This document shows positions 36,573 to 45,835 of a stretch of DNA of 64,000 nucleotides, one piece after another. The position numbers and the translations under genes are program-made. The stretch's first letter is position 1; every line of letters begins with the position of its first letter. Source of the DNA: Spirosoma aerolatum (GTDB lineage: Bacteria > Bacteroidota > Bacteroidia > Cytophagales > Spirosomataceae); NCBI RefSeq assembly GCF_002056795.1, contig NZ_CP020104.1, positions 7,201,501-7,265,500 of the forward strand, given 5' to 3'. Under the pieces are notes generated by a model. That model made no database searches and was not told the origin of the DNA. It saw only the letters and a list, made by a program, of their open reading frames with translations.

Positions 36573-37496
36573 TTGAAAAAAGTCTTACCTATTTTTCAAC
36601 TTCTGAAAAGTGCTCTCACGCACTTGCAGGCCAACGATCCGATCCGAATGGCTGGAGCCACGGCTTTCTTTTCTTTTTTCGCACTCCCTCCCATCGTCAT
36701 CATTCTTAGTACCTTATTAAGCCCTTTTCTCGGTGAACAGTCGCAGGGAGTAAGTGGGCAGCTATTTGACGAACTGGCTGATCTGTTTGGACCCAGAGGA
36801 GCTCGTCAGCTGGAAGTAATTTCCCATCGTTTACAGCAACCTAAACCGAGCAGTTCACTAACTGTACTCAGCGTTTTTTTAGTGTTGCTGGCTTCGACTA
36901 CCTTATTTGCGATTGTCAAAAATTCTCTGGATCAGCTTTGGAACGTCAAAAGCCGATCGAAGCATCCATTCGTCTATTTTCTGCGGAATAAGCTGGTGGC
37001 TCTAACCATAATTATTGGTTCTGGTATTCTCTTTACGCTATCGGTTACGCTGGAACAGTTTTTAGGCCGGATTAGTACCGATTGGATGCTTTCGGCCTTG
37101 AGTTATTACCAGATCATGACTGACTTGGGTCATGTAGTTGCGTCGGTCCTGATTCGTATGGTCTGGTTTGCTATTCTATTCAAGTTTTTGCCCGATGTCC
37201 GTATGGCCTGGCAGGCCGTTTGGTTAGGAGCGGCTTTTACCAGCGTTCTGTTCAAAATCGGGGAGAGTATACTCAGTCGACTATTGATTCATAGTCAGCT
37301 TAGTTCCTTGTATGGGCATTCGGGAGCTATTATACTGGTGCTTCTGTTTATTTTTTATGCGTCGCTGATATTCTACTATGGCGCTTCATTCACTCGTCAA
37401 TATAGCGATTGGATGCACCTGATTAGTGAACCGAGGTCGCAGGCGGTAGCCTATACGTTGAAAGAAGTTGAGCCAGCGAAACTGAAGCGAAACTGA
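36573..37496 (+). CDS. YihY/BrkB-family inner-membrane protein
   Basis: A 307-residue protein with about six membrane helices. The family opening LQANDPIRMAGATAFFSFFALPPIVIIL is near residues 18-45, and GHSGAIILVLLFIFYASLIFYYGASF lies near the end. The start appears to be TTG at 36573; the next ATG (36649) would cut into the conserved opening. The family was once called RNase BN, wrongly; the function is unknown, with proposed transport or envelope roles. It stands alone after a terminator. Confidence 0.85.
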   Translation: MKKVLPIFQLLKSALTHLQANDPIRMAGATAFFSFFALPPIVIILSTLLSPFLGEQSQGVSGQLFDELADLFGPRGARQLEVISHRLQQPKPSSSLTVLSVFLVLLASTTLFAIVKNSLDQLWNVKSRSKHPFVYFLRNKLVALTIIIGSGILFTLSVTLEQFLGRISTDWMLSALSYYQIMTDLGHVVASVLIRMVWFAILFKFLPDVRMAWQAVWLGAAFTSVLFKIGESILSRLLIHSQLSSLYGHSGAIILVLLFIFYASLIFYYGASFTRQYSDWMHLISEPRSQAVAYTLKEVEPAKLKRN

Positions 37497-37641
37497 AGCG
37501 AAAATGAGTAAAAAGGGGGCTTAATTGGTTGGTAATGACTACGATTTAGGGCCAGATATAGTGTATTTATACTATCAAAATCTGCTAATTTATTTACAAA
37601 TAGATATCAACGCAGTAAGGTAATGAATCTCTTACGCAACC

Positions 37642-37671
37642 GGGCTAATCATACATTTTCTGGATTAGCCT
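37642..37671. terminator. Hairpin between BrkB-like gene and small gene
   Basis: GGCTAATC pairs with GATTAGCC around a 14-nt loop. It lies between convergent genes and has no long T-run. Confidence 0.5.
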
Positions 37672-37695
37672 ATAGTATTTCGATATAAATCGACC

Positions 37696-37965
37696 TTAGT
37701 AGGTCAGCTCAAGCATATCGTCTTCGACAGGCGCTTCGCGGTCTTCTAATCGGTCCAGGACGAGTTTCGCAAATGCTACTTTGTCTGATTTGCGATACTG
37801 ACCGGGCAACTGCCGACCCGAAGGAGCAACGAAATCTTTACTGACTTGCTGACACATTTCCCACAATCTTGGATTCATCCGGGCTCTGTACTGACGGATG
37901 GGGGTCTCTTCTGCAAACCAAAGATCAATTACATTCTTTATGGATAGTTTTACTACAGCACCCAT
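37696..37965 (-). CDS. Hypothetical small protein
   Basis: An 89-residue soluble protein of unrecognised family, basic in the middle and acidic at the end (EAPVEDDMLELTY). It starts MGAVVKLSIKNVIDLWF with a proper ATG. Codon use looks normal and the frame is isolated with no better alternative on either strand. It has no signal peptide. The upstream 460 bp are AT-rich and empty, consistent with a separate promoter. Function unknown. Confidence 0.6.
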   Translation of the reverse strand: MGAVVKLSIKNVIDLWFAEETPIRQYRARMNPRLWEMCQQVSKDFVAPSGRQLPGQYRKSDKVAFAKLVLDRLEDREAPVEDDMLELTY

Positions 37966-38430
37966 AGCTTATTTTATTGGTGATTTTCGTAAAAAGAACA
38001 AATATTTAACTATTTAATGATAAAATTGTCTAATTAATGAAAATATAATCTATAATTATGCCAAATTCTACTTATACAGCTCATATGAAGGGGTTTTACA
38101 TTAAAAAAGTTTATGTCTGATAGAATTAACGAAAACATCACGACAAAATTTTCGTCTGTTACTTTTCCGCAAGGAGTTTATAGCTAGTTGTTATTTCTAC
38201 TTAAAGACGGTAAAAGCGTAATAAGGTTTCGTAAATTTATTATATGACCTTATGCCTTGAAAAAGTGGCCGATGATCGCTGACCCAAATCTGTTTTGTAA
38301 AGTTTCTTGTATAGTGCGGTTGACCGATTGAGGGAAAATCGAAACCCTGTAATGCAGAAGAGGCTTCCCTTCATTGACAAGTGCCAATAGCAGGAAGCCT
38401 CGATCCATACAGTTCTAGGCGTAGATGGGG
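37966..38430. other. AT-rich intergenic region without a gene
   Basis: Six frames show only short or low-quality openings. No clear tRNA, terminator or repeat is visible. It lies between the start of a small gene and the stop of the protease-MORN gene. Confidence 0.5.
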
Positions 38431-39468
38431 TTATTGTACTGGCTGGCCGTTTTGGAAATTCCCTGTAATTTGATCCCCATCCGCAAAACGGTAAGTCCCT
38501 TTTCCATTGGGCATATTCTTCTGAAACCAGCCGACGTATTTATCGCCGTTTCGGTAGAAGTAGACGCCATAATCGCAACGCAGATTATCGCGAAAACCAC
38601 CTTTGTATTTAACCTTACCATCAGCGTAGTATTCAGTGCCTTCGCCGTGTTTATCACCATCTTCGAATTCACCGGCATAACGTTCGCCCGTAGGATAAAC
38701 GAAGACGCCCGTTCCGTCTTCACAGTCGCCCGAAACGCAACCGACAGTTGCTCGTGAAGCCGCTTTGGGGGCCAAAATCGGGCGTGAAGTGGGAGTGGGT
38801 GCGTTAGTAACAATCGGTTTGGGGGCCATAGCGGCCGGGGTTTTCACAAGTGTCCGGCTTTTAGGATACATTGCTTCGGCCTCCAGCCAGCCTTTACGAA
38901 TGGCGTCAATCCGTTCAGGTTTGGCCGGGTGGGTTGGCGTAGCCCGTTCGTTGCCCAGCTTTCGTACCGCCACCAGCGATTCATCGAGCGATGCGCCTAA
39001 CTGATGCAGCACAAAGCCCGAAAATTTATCGGCCTCAATCTCTTTTTGAGGCTGCCCACCACGCCCGTCGATGGTATGCCCCTGTAAATGGTGACCAATC
39101 TCGTGCGCCATAATACTAATAGCCGACCAGTCGGTTTCAGTTTCATCTTCAATTTCCTGCATGAATGCACCATCGTACACGATGAACCGCTGACCTTTCA
39201 GAACAGTCGCAAAACAGTTGGAGGTATTGGAGCATTCGATGACCTTGAAATTTCGCATCAGGCCAATCGGTTTTAAAATCCGGTCGACCACACGCTCGGC
39301 GTGTACATTCGAATTCGTAGTTGGCGAACAAACGACTTCGGGATTAACGTTGCCACCTGTATAACTACAAATAAAAGAACCAGAAGAAGGAATTTGGGCA
39401 AGTAATGGCCCCGACAGAGCCGTACTTAAAACAAACATGGGTAGGGAGAAAGCCACTCTCACAAGCAT
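38431..39468 (-). CDS. Zinc metalloprotease fused to C-terminal MORN repeats
   Basis: A 345-residue protein with a signal peptide (ends near PLLAQ). The middle has a gluzincin site MAHEIGHHLQGH (about 121-132), with the third zinc ligand Glu in EIEADKFSGF, as in M48-type proteases. A proline-rich linker (about 205-240) leads to four or so MORN repeats (about 250-345; GERYAGEFEDGDKHGEG, GDKYVGWFQKNMPNGKG). It is exported but lacks the M48 membrane helices. MORN repeats bind lipid or partner proteins. It is divergent from the Hsp70 operon. Confidence 0.85.
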   Translation of the reverse strand: MLVRVAFSLPMFVLSTALSGPLLAQIPSSGSFICSYTGGNVNPEVVCSPTTNSNVHAERVVDRILKPIGLMRNFKVIECSNTSNCFATVLKGQRFIVYDGAFMQEIEDETETDWSAISIMAHEIGHHLQGHTIDGRGGQPQKEIEADKFSGFVLHQLGASLDESLVAVRKLGNERATPTHPAKPERIDAIRKGWLEAEAMYPKSRTLVKTPAAMAPKPIVTNAPTPTSRPILAPKAASRATVGCVSGDCEDGTGVFVYPTGERYAGEFEDGDKHGEGTEYYADGKVKYKGGFRDNLRCDYGVYFYRNGDKYVGWFQKNMPNGKGTYRFADGDQITGNFQNGQPVQ

Positions 39469-39662
39469 AACCAGATTAGGTTAATCGTTCAACACGGCAG
39501 AATAACGAAAAAACGGTTCGCTGTAGTTTATAGAAATTCCAAGTTTACGGGCCAGAAAAAATATACCCGCATTATTAATAAACCTTATTGATTGCTTAGG
39601 ATACATGCAGACTGCAGGTCAATTATTTTTAACTTGCGGTTTCAAAATGTAATTAGTACTTC

Positions 39663-39965
39663 ATGCAACCCCTTATTGATATTGCCAACCAGGTACACGC
39701 GCTCGAAAAGAAGGTGCAAAAAGAAGGTCATTCGGGGAGTGGATACCTGCGCCATATACAGCGTATCCGGCAGTCGCTGGCCGAATTAGGTACCACATTT
39801 CACAGTCCCGAAGGCGAACGCTACACGGAAACCCGAACCGATGTGGAAGCGAGTGTTACTGGCGAATCGATGGATAATCTGACGATTACGCAGGTAATTA
39901 AGCCGATTGTTAGTCAGCATGGCCAGATTGTGCAGGCTGGTATCGTTATTGTTGAGCGTGTATAA
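39663..39965 (+). CDS. Miniature GrpE-like protein
   Basis: A 100-residue protein with a short N-terminal helix (about 1-43, coiled-coil-like) and a C-terminal beta region. The C-terminus ITQVIKPIVSQHGQIVQAGIVIV follows the GrpE pattern of a hydrophobic strand, Gly turn and Arg/Gln-x-Ala/Gly-x-Val strand, and HSPEGERYTETRTDVEAS resembles the preceding GrpE segment. GrpE is normally 180-200 residues; here the long dimer helix is largely missing. The Hsp70 gene begins 11 bp downstream. A role as nucleotide-exchange factor for that Hsp70 is inference from weak similarity plus context. Confidence 0.55.
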   Translation: MQPLIDIANQVHALEKKVQKEGHSGSGYLRHIQRIRQSLAELGTTFHSPEGERYTETRTDVEASVTGESMDNLTITQVIKPIVSQHGQIVQAGIVIVERV

Positions 39966-39976
39966 ATCCACTATCC

Positions 39977-42475
39977 ATGCAAACCATCAATTTTGGTATC
40001 GATCTGGGGACAACCAATTCGCTGATTGCCCGGTTTACGGGATCTCAGGCGGAAGTGTTCAAGAACCCTGTCGGCTTGAAAGAGACATTGCCCAGTTGCG
40101 TAGCTTTTCGTAAAGAGCGTATATGGGTGGGTGATAAAGCGCGGGAGTGGCTCCTGAAAGACCCCCTCAACGTGTTCTCCAGCTTTAAACGGAAAATGGG
40201 AACGAGTGAAACGTTTTCAATCCCATCGCGACAGGAAACGATCTCGCCTATTGATCTATCGGCGCTGGTGCTGAAAGAGCTCAAAAATTTTATTCATACG
40301 GGCGAAGTTCCCGAAAGTGTTGTCATTACTATACCAGCCAGTTTCGATACCGTTCAGAGCAACGCAACTAAACAGGCAGGTTTGGATGCAGGCTTTCGGG
40401 AAGTGGTATTGCTACAGGAGCCGATTGCGGCTTCGCTGGCCTACTTTAACAAGCATACGCTGGAGAAAGAGTCCGGAAAATGGCTAGTGTATGACCTCGG
40501 CGGTGGCACGTTCGATGTCGCCCTGATTGGCATTGAAGATAACGAAATGAGGGTGCTGGACCACCAGGGGAATAACTACCTGGGCGGGGTCGATTTCGAT
40601 CATTCGCTGGTTATGGAGGTGCTGGTGCCCGAACTAATCCGTCAGACAGGCCAGATGGATATCGCCAGTCAGTTGCTCACGCACAAGGCTCGCTACGAGA
40701 AACTGTACTATGTGCTTCTGTTGAAAGCCGAGGAAGCTAAAAAAGAACTCACCACCCGGTTCTCAACCGAGGTTGAAGTAACGTTTGAAACCGATGAGGG
40801 CGACGAACTTGATTTGCTGATCCCTGTTGATCGTGAGCAGTTTAATGCAGTTATCCGTGAGCGGATCGACGATACGGTTGGCATGCTGGAAACAATCATG
40901 TCGCGGAATAACCTGAGTACCGACGCTATTTCCGAAATCATCCTGATTGGGGGGAGTACCTATATACCCTACGTTCGGACTACACTGGCCCAACGGACTG
41001 GCCTGCCAGTCAATACCGATGCTGACCCAACAACGGCCGTGGCTGTTGGAGCCGCTTATTTTGCAGGTAGCACCCCGGTCCGGCAACCAGCTCAACCGAA
41101 GCCTGAGCAGACCGATTCAGTACCGGCTATTCAGATACAAACTGGCTATAACAAAACCACCAGAGACCTGGAAGAATACATTTCGGCCAGTGCAGATGGG
41201 GTAATTGACGGACTGTTTTATCGCATCATTCGGACTGATGGTGGTTTCGATACGACGCTTCGCCCGCTTACGGCCCGCTTTGGTGAGTTTGTCGGGCTAT
41301 TGCCAAACCGGGTCAATACATTCACGATCAGCGTATATGATGGTTATAACAATCCTGTTTCTGTTCTGGCTGAACCCATCTCGATTACGCATGGGCTGTT
41401 CAGCCTGTATGGCCAGCCGCTACCGGAAGATATCTGCATTGAAGTCGATGACCTGATGAACAATGCAACCCGCTGTGAATTGATTTTTAGCCGAAACAGT
41501 GTGTTGCCGCTTACCAAAACCATTTATCGGGAAATGAGCCGGACCATTCGGAAAGGGTCGGACGAAAGCCTCATTATCAACCTGCTCGAAGGAGATGCCA
41601 CTCAACACCCCAGTACCAACAAGAATATTGGCGTCATTGAAGTGCGGGCCACCGATCTGCCAGCCGACCTGGTAAAAGGTTCGGATGTGGAACTTAAAAT
41701 CGATATGAGTGAGTCGCGGGATGTGTCGGTAAGCTTACATTTGAGCATGACCGATCAGCAGATTGATGAAGTATTCAGTCCAACCCAGCGCTATGTGAGT
41801 CTTACCAAATTGCGCGACGAGATACAGGAGCTACGTGGCCAGCTTGACGTTGACTTGCAGAAAGCTCTGCAAAATGAGGAATATGAAACAGCCGCTCAAC
41901 TTCAGGAACTAGTGGACCGGGCCCGCAAATTGCATGAGCAGGCCAGGCAGGCACAACCGGATACGCTGACCGACGAGAAATACCAACTCGATGAGGCCAA
42001 GCGCAAACTGGCCCGGCAGTTATATACCACTGGCCCGGTAAGCAACCGGGTTATCCGGACCAAAGAACGGTATTACGACCTGATGGAGTCGTTGCAAAAC
42101 TGGTTTCATACGTTGCAGGAGATACCCCCAAAGCAGCGAGAGGAGATTCAGCAATTGAAAGCCAATGAGCCAGAGGCTATGCGCGGAAATAATTACTTTC
42201 GCGTCGAAGGGCAGTATGCCCATTGCCGTCGGGTATACCACAACACAGTCCTCTACACACCAACCTTGCTGGTTTATTTCTTTCATATCTATGCCGGTTT
42301 GTCTCCGCAGGAATTCACAGATTATCAGCGGGCGCAGGCCGAAATCAAACGGGGCGAAAAAGCGCTGGATCGACAGAACTACGATGAGCTTAGAGGGGTT
42401 TTTCTGAATTTACTGGGACTGACTAAAAATGCGGAAGTGATCGAAACCAGAATTAAAGGTACCGGCCTGGGCTGA
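39977..42475 (+). CDS. Divergent Hsp70-family chaperone with extended C-terminus
   Basis: An 832-residue protein, about 200 longer than DnaK. The actin-like ATPase spans 1-380: phosphate-1 loop GIDLGTTNS (7-15), phosphate-2 loop YDLGGGTFDVALIG (about 171) and adenosine motif ILIGGSTYIPYVR (about 322). A beta-sandwich-like region (about 415-590) replaces a clear DnaK substrate domain. A coiled coil (about 604-680) and a unique C-terminal region rich in aromatics follow. There is no EEVD-type or DnaK tail. It is the middle gene of a tight operon (gaps of 11 and 10 bp). Confidence 0.9.
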   Translation: MQTINFGIDLGTTNSLIARFTGSQAEVFKNPVGLKETLPSCVAFRKERIWVGDKAREWLLKDPLNVFSSFKRKMGTSETFSIPSRQETISPIDLSALVLKELKNFIHTGEVPESVVITIPASFDTVQSNATKQAGLDAGFREVVLLQEPIAASLAYFNKHTLEKESGKWLVYDLGGGTFDVALIGIEDNEMRVLDHQGNNYLGGVDFDHSLVMEVLVPELIRQTGQMDIASQLLTHKARYEKLYYVLLLKAEEAKKELTTRFSTEVEVTFETDEGDELDLLIPVDREQFNAVIRERIDDTVGMLETIMSRNNLSTDAISEIILIGGSTYIPYVRTTLAQRTGLPVNTDADPTTAVAVGAAYFAGSTPVRQPAQPKPEQTDSVPAIQIQTGYNKTTRDLEEYISASADGVIDGLFYRIIRTDGGFDTTLRPLTARFGEFVGLLPNRVNTFTISVYDGYNNPVSVLAEPISITHGLFSLYGQPLPEDICIEVDDLMNNATRCELIFSRNSVLPLTKTIYREMSRTIRKGSDESLIINLLEGDATQHPSTNKNIGVIEVRATDLPADLVKGSDVELKIDMSESRDVSVSLHLSMTDQQIDEVFSPTQRYVSLTKLRDEIQELRGQLDVDLQKALQNEEYETAAQLQELVDRARKLHEQARQAQPDTLTDEKYQLDEAKRKLARQLYTTGPVSNRVIRTKERYYDLMESLQNWFHTLQEIPPKQREEIQQLKANEPEAMRGNNYFRVEGQYAHCRRVYHNTVLYTPTLLVYFFHIYAGLSPQEFTDYQRAQAEIKRGEKALDRQNYDELRGVFLNLLGLTKNAEVIETRIKGTGLG

Positions 42476-42485
42476 TTTTACGACT

Positions 42486-43388
42486 ATGGCTTACCAATCG
42501 CCTTTACACTTGTTAGATGGATTGCAGTTAGTGCCCAGCGAGCTAACTCTATCGTCGCTAGGCCAGTTGCGAAAAAAAATACTGGCCGAATTCAACCTGA
42601 CTCCCGATTATAGCATTACGGTAGGCGACAGGCAGTATACCAAAGATGAGGCCCTAAAGGCGATCGATCGGTTGAAAGATGTATCGAACCTGAGCGAGCA
42701 TGTCCTTATTTTTCAGGATAAGCCCTTACTGGCCTGGCTTGAACGACCAACGGAAGAAGTTTTTCCGGCTAAAGCCATCAGCGAGAAACGGTGGGGGGGC
42801 AATCAAACCGAATTCTGGCAACAAACTCTGTCCAGTGCCTTGCAGGCACATTGTTCCTGGCTACTTAAAAACCATCTGTTTAGTCAGGCTAGAGAACCAC
42901 TAGCAGTTGCGTTTGCTTTGCCGAGCCACCATCAGGATGGTATCCTGGGAATGATTTACGGGCAGATTCACGAGGTTGTCGTAGCTTTGGAAGTCGCTAT
43001 TGAACGGCCTAGCTCTGCACGGGATTCGGCCGCGTTTGGTTTTATCGTATACGATGATTGGGCCGACTTCCTGAACAGTTTACCAGAATACACCTTTTGG
43101 GGAATTGTGAATGAGGTTTGTGTGAATGCGGTCAATTATACGGTTGCGGTTCAGCACACCCAGCGGCATTTTGTGTACGAAATCACTCATCAGCTTGTTC
43201 GTATCAAGTGCGACGAAGACCTCAAGAAAACCATTAGAAACAACTATGCCATCTACCGGGATAATTATCACCTCAGTCCCGGAGCACCTCGGATGAGTAC
43301 GGACTCTGAAAAGGGCACAAGAAATTATTGGCTAATTTTTTGGGTGCTATTTATGCTCGCCAAGGCCGCGCTTTACTGTCATCGCTAA
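42486..43388 (+). CDS. Unknown protein with one C-terminal membrane helix, Hsp70-operon partner
   Basis: A 300-residue protein I do not recognise. The first 75 residues look like a compact alpha/beta domain (LGQLRKKILAEFNLTP; VGDRQYTKDEALKAIDRL). The middle is mixed, and the only strong hydrophobic stretch is at the very end (about 279-297; NYWLIFWVLFMLAKAALY), followed by CHR. That layout is a tail anchor with a cytoplasmic body. It starts 10 bp after the Hsp70 gene. It may be a co-chaperone, client adaptor or membrane dock for the Hsp70; this is inference from position. Confidence 0.75.
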   Translation: MAYQSPLHLLDGLQLVPSELTLSSLGQLRKKILAEFNLTPDYSITVGDRQYTKDEALKAIDRLKDVSNLSEHVLIFQDKPLLAWLERPTEEVFPAKAISEKRWGGNQTEFWQQTLSSALQAHCSWLLKNHLFSQAREPLAVAFALPSHHQDGILGMIYGQIHEVVVALEVAIERPSSARDSAAFGFIVYDDWADFLNSLPEYTFWGIVNEVCVNAVNYTVAVQHTQRHFVYEITHQLVRIKCDEDLKKTIRNNYAIYRDNYHLSPGAPRMSTDSEKGTRNYWLIFWVLFMLAKAALYCHR

Positions 43389-43679
43389 TAAAGTTTGGGT
43401 AAATCTAAAAACCAACTAATCCAGTGAGCCGTTGAATTCGGGACTTGAGTTTGTTTTTCCGATTCAGTGGAAATCGTACAAACGCTATTGCGAAAGCTGT
43501 CACAAGATTAGAGCATTATTTGTGAATTTTATCATCGTAGTTTATTGATTTACATTACCTCAACTTTTGGGTGATTAGCCACAAAGCACTTGTTTATAAA
43601 AACATTCAATTGTTCCGGTGCGTACCCATTACCAATCACGAGTTGCTTAATTTTGGTAGACAGCCAGTAATTTTGAGCC
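43389..43679. other. Intergenic region at the start of the accessory zone
   Basis: No open frame is seen. At its right end TTG (43643), then 22 bp, then TAATTTTG (43668-43675) resembles a Bacteroidota promoter placed so close to the DUF4198 ATG that the transcript might be nearly leaderless. Confidence 0.4.
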
Positions 43680-44501
43680 ATGAAACGAATTTACTTCTTT
43701 GTAGCCTGTATACTTGGAATCGCTTTTTGGGCCCAAGCCCATGAATTTTGGCTCCAACCGGCTACCTTTTTTGCCGAGCCCAACCACGTTGTTCCAATTA
43801 AGGTGCTCGTGGGCGAACACTTTCAAGGAGAACGCTCAGAAGGTAAAAAAAATCGAATTATTCACTATACGCATTGGAACGGTTCCACCAAAGAAGAAAT
43901 CACACCAAAGCTTATGAAAGGCCATTATGGATCAGTGCCCTTAATCTTAACCGCATCTGGCACCCACTTAATTACCTTGGCTAACACGAATAAATATCTG
44001 GAAATGCGGGCTGATAGTTTTCTACTTTACTTGCAGGAAGATGGCTTAGATCAGGTCATCCAATGGCGTGAGAAGCATAATCAAACTCAGAAACGGAGCC
44101 GGGAGTTTTACCGACGATGTGTGAAAACCTTAATCCAGGTGGGTCCTTTGACTACTAAGGATCAGACGTTCAGTCTGAATACAGGCATGCCATTGGAAAT
44201 TTTACCGGCTCAAAATCCCTACAATCTAAAGCCAGGGGCAACGCTTCGTTTTACCATCCTGTTTGAGAATAAGCCTTTAGCTGGGGCTTTGGTACGCTAT
44301 TGGAATCGAGCACCAATTAAGAATTCGGCACCCGCTGATTTTACCCAACAAGAGCAACGCAGTGATGTCAATGGGCAGGTTCGTTTTCAGCTCAAAGCCG
44401 GGAATAACATGATTAGCCTGGTTCAGATGGTGCCCTATACCGACACCAGCCAAGCGGATTGGCAAAGCTATTGGGGTAGTTTAACTTTCGGTTGCCGTTA
44501 A
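43680..44501 (+). CDS. DUF4198-family exported protein
   Basis: A 273-residue protein with a signal peptide ending near FWAQA, directly followed by HEFWLQP, the conserved start of DUF4198 proteins, which are often linked with metal (nickel/cobalt) uptake. The C-terminal half is an immunoglobulin-like domain (FTILFENKPLAGALVRYW...DVNGQVRFQLKAG). In many genomes such a gene accompanies a TonB receptor, and here the receptor follows at once but is cut short. It may no longer have its partner. Confidence 0.85.
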   Translation: MKRIYFFVACILGIAFWAQAHEFWLQPATFFAEPNHVVPIKVLVGEHFQGERSEGKKNRIIHYTHWNGSTKEEITPKLMKGHYGSVPLILTASGTHLITLANTNKYLEMRADSFLLYLQEDGLDQVIQWREKHNQTQKRSREFYRRCVKTLIQVGPLTTKDQTFSLNTGMPLEILPAQNPYNLKPGATLRFTILFENKPLAGALVRYWNRAPIKNSAPADFTQQEQRSDVNGQVRFQLKAGNNMISLVQMVPYTDTSQADWQSYWGSLTFGCR

Positions 44502-44554
44502 ACAATCACTCATTTTTCAACCATTTATTCGTGAAGTAAAGCATTTATCCCCTT

Positions 44555-45043
44555 TGGTTTCTCTTGATTGGCCTACCTGCTTACGCTCACCTTGGAAGTC
44601 TATTTGGAACGGTTTGTGATCAATCCACGAATTTACCGATTCGTGATGCCACCGTTCAACTAACCGGCCTGGGCAAGGCAACCTTGCCCAATGAGCTAGG
44701 CCAATACCGATTTGATGGCTTGGTGGCAGCCCCCTACCAAGTGGGACTGTCTCATGTTGGCTATAAAAGTCAGGTGATCGAATTCACGGTGACCGACGAT
44801 CAAACTACTAATGTAAAGACCCAACTCGTAGCGGCATCCGTCGAGTTAAGCGAGGTAGTTGTTTCCTCTCAACGCCCTAACGACCAACAGATCATTAGCA
44901 GCCTGGATATTGAACTCCGGCCCATTAGCAATTCCCCGGAAATCTGTCGGATGTTTCCGGGTTTGTTTATTGGCCAACATGCAGGGGCGACACATGAGCT
45001 CTGCCATTTACTGTTTAAGGCTCATACCCCCATCCATGACTAG
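44555..45043 (+). pseudogene. Truncated TonB-dependent receptor (N-terminal fragment)
   Basis: The frame encodes a carboxypeptidase-regulatory-like domain (GTVCDQSTNLPIRDATVQLTG...) and the start of a TonB plug (ELSEVVVSSQRP; MFPGLFIGQHAG). After GQHAG at about 44986 the sequence no longer resembles a receptor and runs into the 3' end of the SDR gene, so plug and barrel (about 600 residues) are missing. At the 5' end only a TTG (44564) lies inside the hydrophobic signal region, and an in-frame TAA is at 44537, so the proper start also seems lost. Confidence 0.8.
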
Positions 45044-45754
45044 TTCTGCGCCTGTAATGAAGCTAGCAGCATCACTACTAAAATAAGCCACCATTTTTCC
45101 CACATCCTCTGCTTTACCGATTTGGTTAAGCGGGATGCGCTCAAGCATCCACTTATTAAGTTTTACCAATTGCTCATCACTGTATCCGGCCTTGGTTAGA
45201 ATCTGAGTTTGAGTAGGGCCAGGGCTAACGCTGTTTACCCGAATCTGGCGTGGAGCCAGTTCGACCGCTGCAATTCGCATCACTGCGTTTAAGGCCGCTT
45301 TACTAGATGAATAAATAGACGAATTGGCCCCATCCATGCTGGCTGTATTCGAGGACAGAAATACGACCGATCCTCCGTCGTTGAGTAAGGGGATAAACCG
45401 GCTCAGGGTAAAATAAGCCCCCTTAAAATTGACGCTCATGACCCGATCGAAGGCTTCTTCAGTTGCTTGCTCGATACTAGCTCCATCCAATATACCCGCA
45501 TTAATAAACAGAATATGAATTGCCTGATACTTATCTTTTATAATACTGGCCAGTTCGTCGATATCAGCTAGCTGCCCTTGATCAGCTACTATACCAATAA
45601 CCCCTAATTCAGCAGCCGCCTGATCAACAGCTTCCTTTCGCCTGCCGGTTATAATCACCTGAGCCCCTTGGTGCTTTAATTCTTTCGCTGTAGCATAGCC
45701 AATACCACTGTTACCACCTGTCACCAGCGCTATTTTTCCTGTTAGTGCATCCAT
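45008..45754 (-). CDS. SDR-family oxidoreductase paired with HxlR regulator
   Basis: The protein has 248 residues from the ATG at 45754; an upstream TTG adds 9 unlikely residues. It is a classical SDR: TGGNSGIG cofactor loop, NAG motif in LFINAGIL, Ser in FLSSNTAS, catalytic YSSSK and C-terminal GAELVMDGG. All catalytic residues are present. It is divergent from an HxlR regulator, a common arrangement in which the regulator senses a reactive compound and induces the reductase. Its 3' end abuts the broken TonB receptor. Confidence 0.92.
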   Translation of the reverse strand: MDALTGKIALVTGGNSGIGYATAKELKHQGAQVIITGRRKEAVDQAAAELGVIGIVADQGQLADIDELASIIKDKYQAIHILFINAGILDGASIEQATEEAFDRVMSVNFKGAYFTLSRFIPLLNDGGSVVFLSSNTASMDGANSSIYSSSKAALNAVMRIAAVELAPRQIRVNSVSPGPTQTQILTKAGYSDEQLVKLNKWMLERIPLNQIGKAEDVGKMVAYFSSDAASFITGAELVMDGGMSLKQ

Positions 45755-45795
45755 TGTTATAAACTTTTTTGAGTGAGGCAAAAGTATGACTGATT

Positions 45796-45834
45796 TGGTA
45801 TAACTTTGTTACCAGTATAACCAAGTATACCAAC
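45796..45834. promoter_or_regulatory. Likely HxlR operator between SDR and regulator
   Basis: TTGGTATA (45796-45803) and TATACCAA (45827-45834) form an inverted repeat. A further GTATAAC half-site lies between them, giving a run of related GTATA boxes. It fills the 81-bp divergent gap and ends next to the regulator's ATG, as expected for an autoregulated HxlR site. Confidence 0.6.
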
Positions 45835-45835
45835 T

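Noticed and set aside
44859..45086. 75-residue open frame over the receptor/SDR junction
   Set aside because: It is an out-of-frame reading of the receptor fragment running into the SDR 3' end.
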